A stretch of 64,000 nucleotides of DNA, taken from NCBI GenBank assembly GCA_030248215.1, contig JASANG010001414.1, forward strand, positions 644,501 through 708,500. The letters are read 5' to 3'. The position numbers and the translations under genes were made by a program. Shown in pieces: positions 45,701 to 59,400 of this stretch. The notes beneath the pieces were generated by a model. That model had not been told where the DNA came from. It made no database searches and saw only the letters and a list, made by a program, of their open reading frames with translations. Position 1 is the first letter of the stretch; the number at the start of each line of letters is the position of its first letter. Origin of the DNA: Enoplolaimus lenunculus. Its lineage: Eukaryota; Nematoda; Enoplea; Enoplida; Thoracostomopsidae.

Positions 45701-48700
45701 TCAGCGTAGCGCGGTGTCTTTCGATGTGTTTGAAAGCATCGTCTACGCAAAAGTAAACAAACTAAAATCGCTTACATTCATTGCCTCCGCCAGAAATAGC
45801 TGGGCCTGCGAGTGGAGACCGGATTACACATGTTACCCGTTGGGGCTCATGTATAGAAACACGGCCGGAATGCGAATATAAGCATATTGCTAAGCCTAAG
45901 CCTAAGCCTAAGCCTATGGATGAGCCTATTCCTAAGCCTTAGTCTAAGTCTAAGCCTAAGCGAAAAATTAGTCTAAAGCTTAAACTGACTCTATTATAGC
46001 GCGTCTGGAAAACGATCCGCCCCTGTTCTATACTTGAGCCCCAGTTGGTGACAGGCCTTGTGACTTTTGAACCAGAGAATGGAGAGGTTTGAAATTCAGC
46101 ATATTTGTTGCATTCCATTTAACTCTAACTTCAGTGCATATTTTGAGATCTGCAATTGTAACAGTCCGTTTGTTTGGAAACCTATTACTAACTGGCGATA
46201 CTTAGGTGCTTTATGCATTTGAGAATATGAATGTGTCTTTGGAGCAAAACGTACAATAGAGTGACATTGTCACACTATTAAGCAACATTTCTTTTCTTTA
46301 CATAACTACATTTGAAGGAATGTTTAGGGAACGAATGGGGGCTGCAGATGCCCCCGCTGCATATTCCCACCGCCTAAGGCCTGTACTCTGAAGGCTTGAG
46401 TTGTGGAATCTGTAACAATTAACGCTATTTTTGTGATTCGGTTTAGCTCAAAATTTCTAAATCGCAAAAGCTTTATTTATACCAATAATTTAACGTTTTG
46501 TTTATTAATTTTCATAAAATTTCTGTATAAAAACACGAAATTATAAATTTTTATAGATAACTTGAAACATTTTACGTTTTTAATTTAACAAATTACCACA
46601 AACATTAAATTAATTACGTTTTTGGTGTTTATAGGTGCCTCTCAGTAAACTATGATCAACCAACTTCTACGTGCCAGCTAAATACAGAAAGTACGCGAAC
46701 ACAAGGTAACGAAAATTTGGTCAGCGCTCCTGGATCTGATTACTATGAAAACGAGTGTACTGAAGGTGAGTTACTGTTTTTCGCGAGAGTTGAACGGAAG
46801 CTTTAGACTATTTTTTAGCTGAAGCTTAGGTTTAGGGATAGATATAAAAATATGTTTATTCTTTACACTGAGGCTTTGTCTGAGGTTTTGGCTGAAGAAT
46901 ATGTTTATTCACTGTTACGGCGCTTATTTACAGGCGGGCCCGAATTGGTTTGGATTTAATTTTTTCTTTTTAAATTACAGGGTTTAATTAAAAAACATGA
47001 TAAATCAAATTTTTATAAAACAAACCTTGGGATGGTAGATTTTGCAATTAACGTCTTGATCGTGATCCTAATCCTCTTATATATATAATATATGTATATA
47101 TATGTATATATAGGTTCGCAAAAAGAAATTTTTGCAAAACACATTTGGAAGAGCGTCAAATTTCAAAAGTCGAAAAGTTCTATTCCCCACCGGAAAATAC
47201 TGGATCCGCAGCTGAACTCCTGCAAAATGTTCTATTTTTCGACAGGTAAATCACGTTGCAACTACAACAAAGCGAGCACTGGGCAACGTCTGCAGCGTCA
47301 CAATCGCTTGGCGACTTATCGTCGTTTGCAATTACCGGAATGTAAAGCAAAATGTGATGCATCGCATGCATTTGTTTGTCGGTCGCTTTCGTACTCTCAA
47401 AACGATCAAGTGTGTGAGCTGAGCGACGCTGACTCGAGTTTGCTCGAAATTACCACTCTGCTCAGTCCGAATCCGAGTTCAGAGTATTACGAAAAACGAG
47501 CGTGTTCTGGAGTTATGCGTACGTTTATAGTGTGGTGTGTTAAGGGGGTCAAATGTGTGGGCCCATGTAAAGATCAAGGGCGAAATATTTTTCTGTGGGA
47601 CTAGAAAAAAATAAGCTTAAGCTTTAGACTATTTTTTGCTTGGCTTAGGCTTAGGCTTAGGAATTTGTTTATAATGCTATTCCGCCCCTGTTCTTTACAT
47701 TGACCATTGCGAGTAACCGGTATACGTAGGATTAAAATGCTGAATTGAGTTAATTTTTAAACAGCTTGGATTGGCTAAACTGCTTACAGACTAAAGGCGG
47801 CGTATACTCGTCGTGCCGGAGCGCAAGTCAATGGAAGTCGCCGTCTGTCACCGTGTGCCATCATCCATCACTGTACGGTATCGTACGCGAGTCATTCGCG
47901 TAGGATACTGCACGGTGGATGGTGATGTTCTTCGACTGGTGGTAACGTACGGCGACACGCCGCAACGTACGGCGCCGGAAGACAACAAAAACGTTTAAGA
48001 AGTATAGTGCCGCACTTGAAGCTGCACAGCACAGCCCGAGCTGAGAGTATTAGAAAACCGAGTTCTCTTCTGCGCCATTATTCTCAAATACATCCATCAC
48101 ATATTAATAGTTTGGGAATCGTCTTATAAATTTCGAGTCAGCAAGTCGAGAACGTTGAAGTTTGGTACATTTGAATTTGATGGCTCCTGTAAACGGAGAT
48201 TGACATTTTTAGCTGTCGTAGTTCGCTAAATGTCCTATCGTAGCGTCCTTAAACGGACGAACATCTATGGGCCTGACAAATCCGATGTCGAAAACGTTGA
48301 AATTTGCGCAAAATTTGACTTTGATCGCTCCTGTAAACGGAGATTGACATTTTTACTTCGTAGTTCCTAAATTCCTTCGTACGTCCTTACGACGAACATC
48401 TATGGCCTACAAATCCGATTCGAAACGTTGAAATTTCACAAAATTTACTTATCCTCCTGTAACGGGATTACATTTTTAGCTGTCTAGTTCGCTAATGTCT
48501 ATCGCGTCCTTCGCGACATCTATCCTCAAATCCGATGTCGAAACGTTGAATTTGCACAAAATTTGGCTTTTCGCTCCTGTAAACGGAGATTGACATTTTT
48601 AGCTGTCGTAGTTCGCTAAATGTCCTATCGTAGCGTCCTTAAACGGACGAACATCTATGGGCCTGACAAATCCGATGTCGAAAACGTTGAAATTTGCACA

Positions 48701-51700
48701 AAATTTGACTTTGATCGCTCCTGTAAACGGAGATTGACATTTTTAGCTGTCGTAGTTCGCTAAATGTCCTATCGTAGCGTCCTTAAACGGACGAACATCT
48801 ATGGGCCTGACAAATCCGATGTCGAAAACGTTGAAATTTGCACAAAATTTGGCTTTGATCGCTCCTGTAAACGGAGATTGACATTTTTAGCTGTCGTAGT
48901 TCGCTAAATGTCCTATCGTAGCGTCCTTAAACGGACGAACATCTATGGGCCTGACAAATCCGATGTCGAAAACGTTGAAATTTGCACAAAATTTGACTTT
49001 GATCGCTCCTGTAAACGGAGATTGACATTTTTAGCTGTCGTAGTTCGCTAAATGTCCTATCGTAGCGTCCTTAAACGGACGAACATCTATGGGCCTGACA
49101 AATCCGATGTCGAAAACGTTGAAATTTGCACAAAATTTGACTTTGATCGCTCCTGTAAACGGAGATTGACATTTTTAGCTGTCGTAGTTCGCTAAATGTC
49201 CTATCGTAGCGTCCTTAAACGGACAAACATCTATGGGCCTGACAAATCCGATGTCGAAAACGTTGAAATTTGCACAAAATTTGGCTTTGATCGCTCCTGT
49301 AAACGGAGATTGACATTTTTAGCTGTCGTAGTTCGCTAAATGTCCTATCGTAGCGTCCTTAAACGGACGAACATCTATGGGCCTGACAAATCCGATGTCG
49401 AAAACGTTGAAATTTGCACAAAATTTGACTTTGATCGCTCCTGTAAACGGAGATTGACATTTTTAGCTGTCGTAGTTCGCTAAATGTCCTATCGTAGCGT
49501 CCTTAAACGGACGAACATCTATGGGCCTGACAAATCCGATGTCGAAAACGTTGAAATTTGCACAAAATTTGGCTTTGATCGCTCCTGTAAACGGAGATTG
49601 ACATTTTTAGCTGTCGTAGTTCGCTAAATGTCCTATCGTAGCGTCCTTAAACGGACGAACATCTATGGGCCTGACAAATCCGATGTCGAAAACGTTGAAA
49701 TTTGCACAAAATTTGACTTTGATCGCTCCTGTAAACGGAGATTGACATTTTTAGCTGTCGTAGTTCGCTAAATGTCCTATCGTAGCGTCCTTAAACGGAC
49801 GAACATCTATGGGCCTGACAAATCCGATGTCGAAAACGTTGAAATTTGCACAAAATTTGACTTTATCGCTCCTGTAAACGGAGATTGACATTTTTAGCTG
49901 TCGTAGTTCGCTAAATGTCCTATCGTAGCGTCCTTAAACGGACGAACATCTATGGGCCTACAAATCCGATGTCGAAAACGTTGAAATTTGCACAAAATTT
50001 GGCTTTATCGCTCCTGTAAACGGAGATTGACATTTTTAGCTGTCGTAGTTCGCTAAATGTCCTATCGTAGCGTCCTTAAACGGACGAACATCTATGGGCC
50101 TACAAATCCGATGTCGAAAACGTTGAAATTTGCACAAAATTTGGCTTTGATGGCTCCTGTAAACGGAAATTGACATTTTTAGCTGTCGTAGTTCGCTAAA
50201 TGTCCTATCGTAGCGTCCTTAAACGGACGAACATCTATGGGCCTGACAAATCCGATGTCGAAAACGTTGAAATTTGCGCAAAATTTGACTTTGATCGCTC
50301 CTGTAAACGGAGATTGACATTTTTAGCTGTCGTAGTTCGCTAAATGTCGTAGCGTCCTTAAATGGGCCGCCCTCTAAGGGCCTAACAAAACCGACCCACC
50401 CAGCAATTCTCTTCATCGCGATGCAGGTTGGGCACTGCATTACTCACGCTGTTTTGGCTACGCGTTCGCTTCGCTCGCGGTTCTGCGCCGTTGTATAATT
50501 CGCCCCCGCATATGTGCCAATATTTTGGGCATAAACCGCTGCGCGTATGGTTAATACTTTTGACAAGGTTTGCGACATCTCGCACCCGGAAGCGCCTTGA
50601 GTACCTTCGCCGCGGGCACGTAGTGGATGGTAGTTTACAAAACTTTTCCAAAATGGAAAGATTCGTTACTGTAACGCAACCATCTTATAGTAAAGATGAT
50701 TGCTGTCGAAGAATGATGCTGTCGAGTTTGTTGATGCCAAATATTGTAAACCACCAAATTTGAAATTATTTTGCGTTTTCTTATTGAATAAAACCGCTTT
50801 TGCGAGACATCTAACGTACCGTTATTTAACGTTTGACGTGAATTTTAGCAGAAAAGCTAGTTACTTTTCCAGAGCACGAATATCAATAAGGTTTGATGCT
50901 GATGAAGCTAGCACTGTTTCAAGGATTAAAATGGAATTGTTGCGTAAGCCCTCCCTGGGTCGAGGTATATTTATCCACCCCATCGGCAAGCTGTCCTGCA
51001 TGGGATAAAAAATAAAAACAATCCATCGGTGAATCAAAGTGGCAATGATTTTCTATAGCTTTTAATATCTTTAACTCAAAAACATGCTGGTAATTTTTAT
51101 TCGGCAAACTGAACTTTAGAAGTTTTTCGTTGAATTTTCAATTCGACACCACTTTTGAAAAACGGTTTATAAGTTGGATATGTTCTCGTTTCAGTTGAAA
51201 CAACATGCCACTACAGTGGAGCGCGGATTACGGTAAAATTTGACGATGCGAAAACTGGTGCTGTCTATACACGAAATCATTTTGACGGATGTCGCGAAGA
51301 CTTTCAAAACGCTCTGGTCGCTACTTTAGAAGTCCCATTTCCAACGAATGATAATCGGCAAAACGAACGATGTGGAGGTGTTCGAAGAGTACGTGCTTAT
51401 TTTTTGTTGAATGTCATCACTGGCTGATCCTCCTGTAATAGTGAAGGGCGAGCACTCTTGTAAGATTTGATGCTGAGGATTGTATCAGTTGAAAGCATTT
51501 TATTACAGGAGGAACAGACGGAGTGCTTTGTTTTGGAGGATTTTTGCAATGATCTTATACCACGAAATGTCGCAAAAGGTTAATTGTAGTAGTATGCAAG
51601 GTGCCAAATGAAAAACTACTTTATATCCTTGAATTCGCACGATACTCGGAAACATTCTTGAACCTGCAGAAATTAATATCTCCATTGGGCAACAACGATC

Positions 51701-53171
51701 ATTTAAGGGATACCTGAAAATTATCAAAGATGCAAAAATCAAGTATTTTAGAGCTACGCATTGACCTTGACGTTTCCTAATCAAACGCTATTCACCATAG
51801 GTTAACATACAATAGCTGGGTTGCTGAAACCTTACTTAAGTACGACTTGATAATTAAGTATATATTTATTTAGCAGTTACTTACTTAACCATTTTGCTGA
51901 TTTTAAAAGCGTACGTAAGTTAAGTAAATACTTAAGTCACTGAATAAATATATTGCTAATTGCAGAGGAACATTTCAGGCACAACAGCCTTGGCCTAATT
52001 AAAATTGTAGACTTATGATGTCTGTTTAATATAAAGCAGAACTATGGCTTTCTTGATATGATAGCTTCTCACAGTCGTTTATTTGTTATAAGTTAAGAAC
52101 GTAAATAAGTGGGTGACTTAAGTAATTGCTTAAGTATAACTTAAGTAAATACTGAAATAAAATTTCAGAAACTCAGCCAATGTCTTGTAAACGCTTTTTA
52201 TGCGCTAAATTTGCGACATAATTTTTCAGTCGTCGCGGCATTTCTCATACGTTGTTGTGGTTCAAACAAATTCCGTTGGATTCCCAGGTCTGACAACAGA
52301 TCAAGATCAACTGTTCAATGTGTCTTGTTTTTACGAACAACCAATTCAAAGGTAAGTAGCTCAGAAGCTAAATAATAACCAATCAAAGCTCATCAGATGT
52401 CAAAATACGAAATAATAAAATTACTGATTGGTTAAATGATAATAGGCTATAGTTACAATCTCAATCGGTCCGGATAAGAACCTGCATTGCGAGTTAAAAT
52501 GTGTATTCAGCGTATTTCGAATGAAAATAGACTAAGTCAACATGGATACACCATTTTTCAACCCCAAATGTTGTTTTATATTTAGGTTCGCGTCGAAACT
52601 TAACTCCTCTCGTTTGAAAAAATATAGATATTTAAAATTTCTAATAACAAAATAGACGCAAAAACTAAACACAAATGTCGGCTTATGGAACAATTTGTAT
52701 CGAAAATCTGAACAATTTTCTATATAGAACTTTATAAATACAACCTTACTTATACAATTTATTTGGATCTGTGTGGCGTTCTAGCGTTAATATTATAGGT
52801 ACATAAAGTAATTGTTGCTAGGTGTAGAAATAAACTCGGCATTCAAAGGTTTAATAAATAACACTTCGTTTACATAATTAGCAATTGAAAAATACTTACC
52901 TACGGGATTTTGATTGTTTAGCTTGAATCCAAACGCACCGTTCCAAAGCGGTTCAGATCCTTCGACTGAAAATCGAATATTTGACGAACGAAGCGACCCA
53001 AACAATTTTAGTCCAGTTCGAAATCCATTCAATAGCAATCATCCACCGAGAGTAAGTAGCAGTAATAACGAAAATCGAATATCCACACAATCTCAAAATC
53101 GCGGCAATGAAGACCATAGTAGAAACATTAACAGCAATCGCCGAAACAATAACAACAATCGTAATAACAGC

Positions 53172-53222
<51 letters not shown>

Positions 53223-53327
53223 CGTAACAACAGCAACAATAACAACAATCGCAACAACAACAACAACAACAACAATCGCAACAACAACAACAACAACAAC
53301 AATCGCAACAACAACAACAGTAATCGC

Positions 53328-53406
<79 letters not shown>

Positions 53407-56400
53407 GGAACAGCAACAACAGTCGTAGCAACAACAATGAAAATAACAGAAATAATCAAGGTAGAGTAAGTCAAAATAGAGCACAAAGTGTGTTAAACAG
53501 TCTAAGTCGGAATAACGGCGCCGCAAGCGTCGCAGTTACATACTCAGACCCTCAAATTCGAACCACCCCTTCACCGACTAGTAGAGACGGAATATCAACA
53601 GAGACTCGAAGCTCGCTACAACGAACACAACCTCAACGCCTTGGAACGCAACTGACTATTGGAAGAACAAACAACCAGAGACCAACGCTGGAACGAGAAC
53701 AACGACGCCAAACTACTCCGGGACAAATTGGGAATCGAAGAGGGAACGGTAGGCAACAAGGCACAAACAACGATAGACGAGCAAACAGTGGACGAGAAAC
53801 AAACAGTGGTAGAGGAGGAAACAATGGACGAGGAACAGGCAGAGATAGACCAGGAAACAATGGACTAGGAACAGGCAGAAATAGACCAGGAACCAATGGA
53901 CGAGGAACAAACAGCCATAGACAAGGAAACAATGAACAGCAACGGACAGACAATGATAGAAGAGTCAACAGTAGACAGCAAGGAACAAACAATGATAGAC
54001 GAGAGAACGGTAGGCAACAAGGAACAGAAATAAGACGAACGACACCGGGACAAAACCGTTCAACTCAACAACGAGGTGCAGGCAGTAGGCACCAAAGCGG
54101 TGGGTCTGCAGACCGTCCAGGGACAGCCAGACGACCTGGAGGACCGTCTAGACAGCTAGGGTCGAGATTTGATGCATCAAGAGAACGAAACGTTGTAGCA
54201 ACAACAGCACGCGGTAGCAACAACGGACGTCGGCAAGGAATAAATAGACAAGAATCAGCAAATAGACCTGGGACACCAAACCGAAACAACAGACCAAATG
54301 CGACAAACAGAAGGGTTCAGACAAGACCACAGACACCAGCGACAAGCCAAAGGCCGAACGCAAATAACAGACGTACAGGAACCGGGTCACTAGAGACGTC
54401 TGACCTGGACCGGTTTAATCGTGGGCCATTCGGGCTCAGAGGCCGCCTAGATCAGTCCCGAAATTTAAGGCCGTTTTTTGGAAATAGTCGAAATCGTTCG
54501 AGTAGCAGTAGCACTGGTAGTAGTAGCTCGAACGCAAGCCAACGCGCTAATCAAGCAGTGGGTAATCGTAATTTTATTCAAATCAATAACGAACGCGATA
54601 GGGGTGACAGTTCATCTCACCCATCATCAAGCAATACAAATTTATTTTCGGGATCACACACAGGCAGACCTTTGGAGCAAAACAATCGTGGAGCTAGTGT
54701 TAATGCGAACCGAGGAGAAACACGCAATCTGACCCCACCAAGAACACGAGGTGACAGCAACGGAGACCGTGGAAATGATCGCAGTCACACACCAGGGCTT
54801 GCATCGAGGCCTGGCGACCATTCTGCAACCGGTGATCGATCGACAGACACTCGCAATCCTTCAGATCTGTCCAGGAGTTCTATAAACTCGCTGGAGCAAA
54901 ATTTAAATTCAATTGAAGATGCTGGTAGCTTTGAGCATGGAGTCAACGAAAATTTTCCGGAAAATTTTATTCGTGCTGACGCGAGTGTTATTTTGGAACT
55001 GTTACGCGATGGGCGCCCAGTCACAGCGGTTTTGTTGGGTGAAAAAATTACGATTCGATGGAAGTTGCGAGAACCGAGTAAGTGTTTTTTTTTCTAAGTT
55101 TGATTTTAGCTGAAATTCTGAATTATAATAATTTTGTTTTAGTTAACCTCATTTTGAAAACGAAATATTTTATCGTCAAAAATTTGACTTCTACGACCAT
55201 TCTGAACTGCAATAATTTCGGTTGAGCTTTAGTCAAGAATCCCATGTAAAGGTCAGAGGCGGAACGTTTTTCAGTGCTACCGCAATAGAGTAAGGTTAAG
55301 CTTTAGACTAATTTGTTGCTTACGATTAGACTTAAGCTAGCGTATAAGCTTATTCTTACGCTTAGGCTTAGGCTTTGAAATATACTCATACTACTGTTAC
55401 AGCCCTGTTCTATACATTGCCTGGTCAAGTTTAAAATAACAACCATGCGATGTAACCACTATGATGCTTTAAATCTGATACGTGATTTAATTTTCAACAA
55501 TTTAGCTAAAAATAACCCAGACAGTTGAATTTAAATTTCAAATTAAATCTCTAAAACATCCGGTATGTGTTTTCTGTCGAGTGAGTAGAAAATGTACTGT
55601 TCAGAATTAAGCAATTTCTATTGTTTGTTGTTGTTGTGTTTACAAATGCTGCGCTTTCAGTTCCAAACATTGGGTTTTTTGTTCGTGAATGTGTCGCCGA
55701 ACGACTTGGCGGATTGCCACCACCTCCGCCGCCTTTGGCTCTAATAGTTGATGGGTATGAATTTTGTTTTCTTTTTGATTTTATTATTTCATAACTTAAA
55801 CTCCAGCGGCGGTTCAAGTATTTTCAAGTTGGCTGTTTACACTTCGACCACGTATAACTTAGGTGTAGATTATAACTTAGGTTTAGACTGCTTTAGGGTT
55901 TTGCTCAGGTATTGGCACCTCTTGTCGTGAGTTTAAGCCAAAGCGTAAATGTGGAGTCAATCTGTGCTTCAATTTTAAAAACCCAAAAACAAAATGAGTT
56001 AAACTTGCGAAACATATAGTTTTGGTCTTATCAACCACGCTTAGGCCTATGTTGTCCAGTTGAATAAGAGTATCTTGCTGTATAATGTCGGCGTAAAATT
56101 GAACCCAAAACCTGTTGTTTTTCTAATTTAAGCTATCAAAGAAAGTATTCAAAGCCTCCAAATATCGAATTTTTCCAAAATTCAAATTTGAAGATGCAAA
56201 AATCAAAAATGATGCAAAACCTAGTGAGCCACGAGAATCTTAACTACAAAAATATATATAAAATATATAAAATTCAACGCCGTTCCAACAACTGGAACTG
56301 ATGGAACCGCGGAAAAAAGCCCGTTTCGTTTACAGTTATGTTTTTTGAAACTTTACAGATGTCCGGAAAGCGGCGGTGACAATGCTATTTTGACTGGCTC

Positions 56401-59400
56401 AATCAGCCGAGAAGGGCAATCGCTACTGGCGCCGTTAACCATATTCCGGTTTGACGGTTCAAAAAGTGTCAAAATTACATGTGAAGTCGATATGTGTCTA
56501 CAAACGTGCAATCCAGTGAGTTCAACTTGTGTTGAAATTTAACTATTCATATTCACTGATTTGTTTTGAAGCTGGCGTCACGAAAAAATGTGCCATTGTT
56601 CCGCCGGAAACAATACGTTACTATTGGAGGCCCACTTTTTTCTAAGAAAAATGTGTCCAGGGTCTAAATTTTGGGGACCATTTTTTTCAGTGGGTGCCAC
56701 CTGTTTCCTAAGATAGAAGTGTCCGGGGTACCACAATTTTCAGGAAAAAAGTGGCCGGAAGCTTTTCTTTTTACCGGGGATAAGTTTTTTTGCGCACCGG
56801 AACAACACACGGAATAACCCTGACAGCAGTATGGACCTGCGATTTGATTGCACGTTAGGGTGGCGGTATATGTCCTATGAGAGGGTCATTGGCGTTTACT
56901 GTTGCGTTGGGTAGGACGATGCCGGACGGCACCGGATAGCAACGTTACATATAAGTTGAGACTTAAGCCAAGGCCTAACCGTAATATTCAGTTAGTCAGA
57001 AAACTACATTTTGACCTTGCGTTAATGCGTCTAGCAACAAAGCACACTGCAAAAAACGGTGAGTGAAATTGACTCTCCGAAATATGCTCTGCGGTACTAC
57101 ACAAACTGAGCCGAATTCGACTCCGTCACAGTCAAACGTGCAACTCAGTGAACCGAATTTGACTAATTTGATTCAGTTTGTGTACTCCCGTAGAGCCTAT
57201 TTCGGAGAGAGTCAATTTGACTCACCATTTCTTGCAGTGTAGTTTTTTGCCGTTCAAGTGAATTTTTCTATTTTTACCTCTGTCACTAACACCAAAAACA
57301 ATACGGCTAGTCCGCTTAATAATATATCACGCAATCGGCTTAAGCGGCGTCCTCTTTTGTAGTGTAATTACCGTAGAATGAGCTTTCAGCTATTCAGCGT
57401 AATTTTTTGCTTAGGCTTAAACTTTTATCTTTGCGTTTAGGCTTTACATTTAACCTCAGAAATCTCTCCAGATTTTGGTTACGACCCTAGAATTAAAATT
57501 GGCCATGTTCGTGCGAATTATTGTTTCTAATTTAGCATTTGTTAAGCTTTTTTTATGTTTTTAGACAAGTTGTCGCATCGACGGTGAACTTCATACATCG
57601 TTCGGCAGAAAACGTCGCCGCAAACGTGAAATAATCGCTGGCAACATTGCTACAAACGCGAGTATTCGATTTCGACCGCATTTCGACGCCATACCAGGAT
57701 CCAAATTGAAGCCAGAATTCAAACTGTCAAAGTTGAACGCGGACGCTCGGGTTGAAGCGGATACAGACGATAGCAATCGAGATCTGCGCGATATTTCGTT
57801 GCCGATGAATTATGTTCCGTTCAATTATTCAGGCTTGCCGCCTGTTAGTTTGGCACGGAAAATGCCGAAAGGTACTGTGGCTGAAAACGCTGGGGGATCC
57901 AAGCGGGCCATCCTGGCTTAGCCATTCCTACAGGAATCAAACCCGCAATTTTGTGTTAATATGACTTATATACTAAGATTGCTTTCGGCTTCCCGTTCAC
58001 TCAAAAAGTTCTGAAATATGTTCACATCTGTTAGTTTGGCGCGGAAAATGCCGAAAGGTACTGTGGCTGAAAACGCTGGAGGATCCAAGCGGTCCATCCT
58101 GGCTTAGCCATTCCTACAGGAATCAAAACCGCAATTTTGTGTTAATATGACTATTTACTAAGTTTGCGTTTGGCATCTCGCTCGCGCACCTCCGTCAAAA
58201 ATTTCTGAAATATATTCGCAAATACCGGAATGTGACGTTGTTGCAATCGACCACATGGTGTAACGGTTGGATGGTCTGAACTCGACCGCAAGATGGCCGA
58301 GGTTTGATTACCCGGCGTGGTCCTTAACTTTGAACAAAACTTCGAACAGGGGTCGTACAGACCGTGTAGTTTCGACACTGGTTAAAAATATTCTAATGAG
58401 GCAATTGATTGTAAATCTTGACTATTTCGCTACGTAAATCAATAGCGTGAACGAAAAAATGGTGCAGTATTTAAGCCTTTTGCTTGCTACAGTTCTGGTA
58501 TTTTGTAAATATATTTTGCAAAGGGATCTTCATCGAGCGGCTGTAAAGCTAAACTTCTTTTACTTAAGCCCCTAAGTATCCCCTTCCAAACTAATTTTAT
58601 CGTTCGCAGTAAATCTTTACTGCTTCAATATTTTTACCGGTGGCGTGACCAAGATTTGATTTCTGGACTGTACATCCTGATGTACAACAGAAATTATCGA
58701 ACAAATTGGATCAATAAAGTGATTCTAAAGCCTGTAAAAATTTGGTTTCCTTGTTTCTCTGAAAATTTCAAGACGGAATATATATCCTGTATTTCTCGTA
58801 CGTTTGAAACTGCAATTTCTGTCTTAAATCGTGATCGTAAATGCAGTGGCCAATGTTACTTAGGAAAGAGTAACATTAGTACTCTTAAGTCGTGGCTAAT
58901 ACACCTGAAATGGGTATATCTCGCCTTTAAGTAGGCAGTATATAATAGCTAAAAGTTAAGTCAGGATAATCTTGAGTATTTATTGAGCGAAGCGAAACTC
59001 CGAGCCAAGCTCGGAGTTTCGCGAAGCGTTTTATGTTTTGTACTTGAGGGTCGAAAGGTGGATGTCCGTCCGTCCTTCTGTCCGTCTGTCCGTCCGAAAA
59101 GAATCTCAAGAACGGCTGAACCGATTTTGATAAACTTTTTTTTGTTTGAAATCCAATTATCCTGGGGTGTTAACCTCGCATTAGGGTTTTAAAATTTTAA
59201 GCCGTTTATTAGCTACAGGCTAATTTGCATAATTAATTAAGCCTAAATTAGGACTTTCCACAATATTTCACTAATTATTACAGTTATAAGCAATCTAATT
59301 TTAGCATTAAAGGGTTTTTGGGTGCGAGAAATCTGCGTAGACTGTTTACAAACCTCCAAAACCGATAATTGAGCAGTTAGCTAATAGATAATTTGCATAT

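Noticed and set aside
47092-47245. Upstream extension of exon 14 (open frame from 47092)
   Set aside because: Composition is Lys/Ile-rich and unlike PAN; a good acceptor just before KSRCNY matches the start of the other modules. Kept as an alternative only.
48165-50360. Regular spaced repeats as a CRISPR-like array
   Set aside because: The whole 144-bp unit repeats without variable spacers; nuclear intron of a eukaryote.
50382-51008. Overlapping open frames (89-111 residues) after the satellite
   Set aside because: Cys-containing but no family pattern I can defend; not in phase with the flanking exons. Left as intron.
53093-53992. Minus-strand and shifted-frame open frames overlapping exon 17
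   Set aside because: Shadows of the AAC repeats and Arg/Gly-rich coding; the plus frame alone joins the ZP halves in phase.
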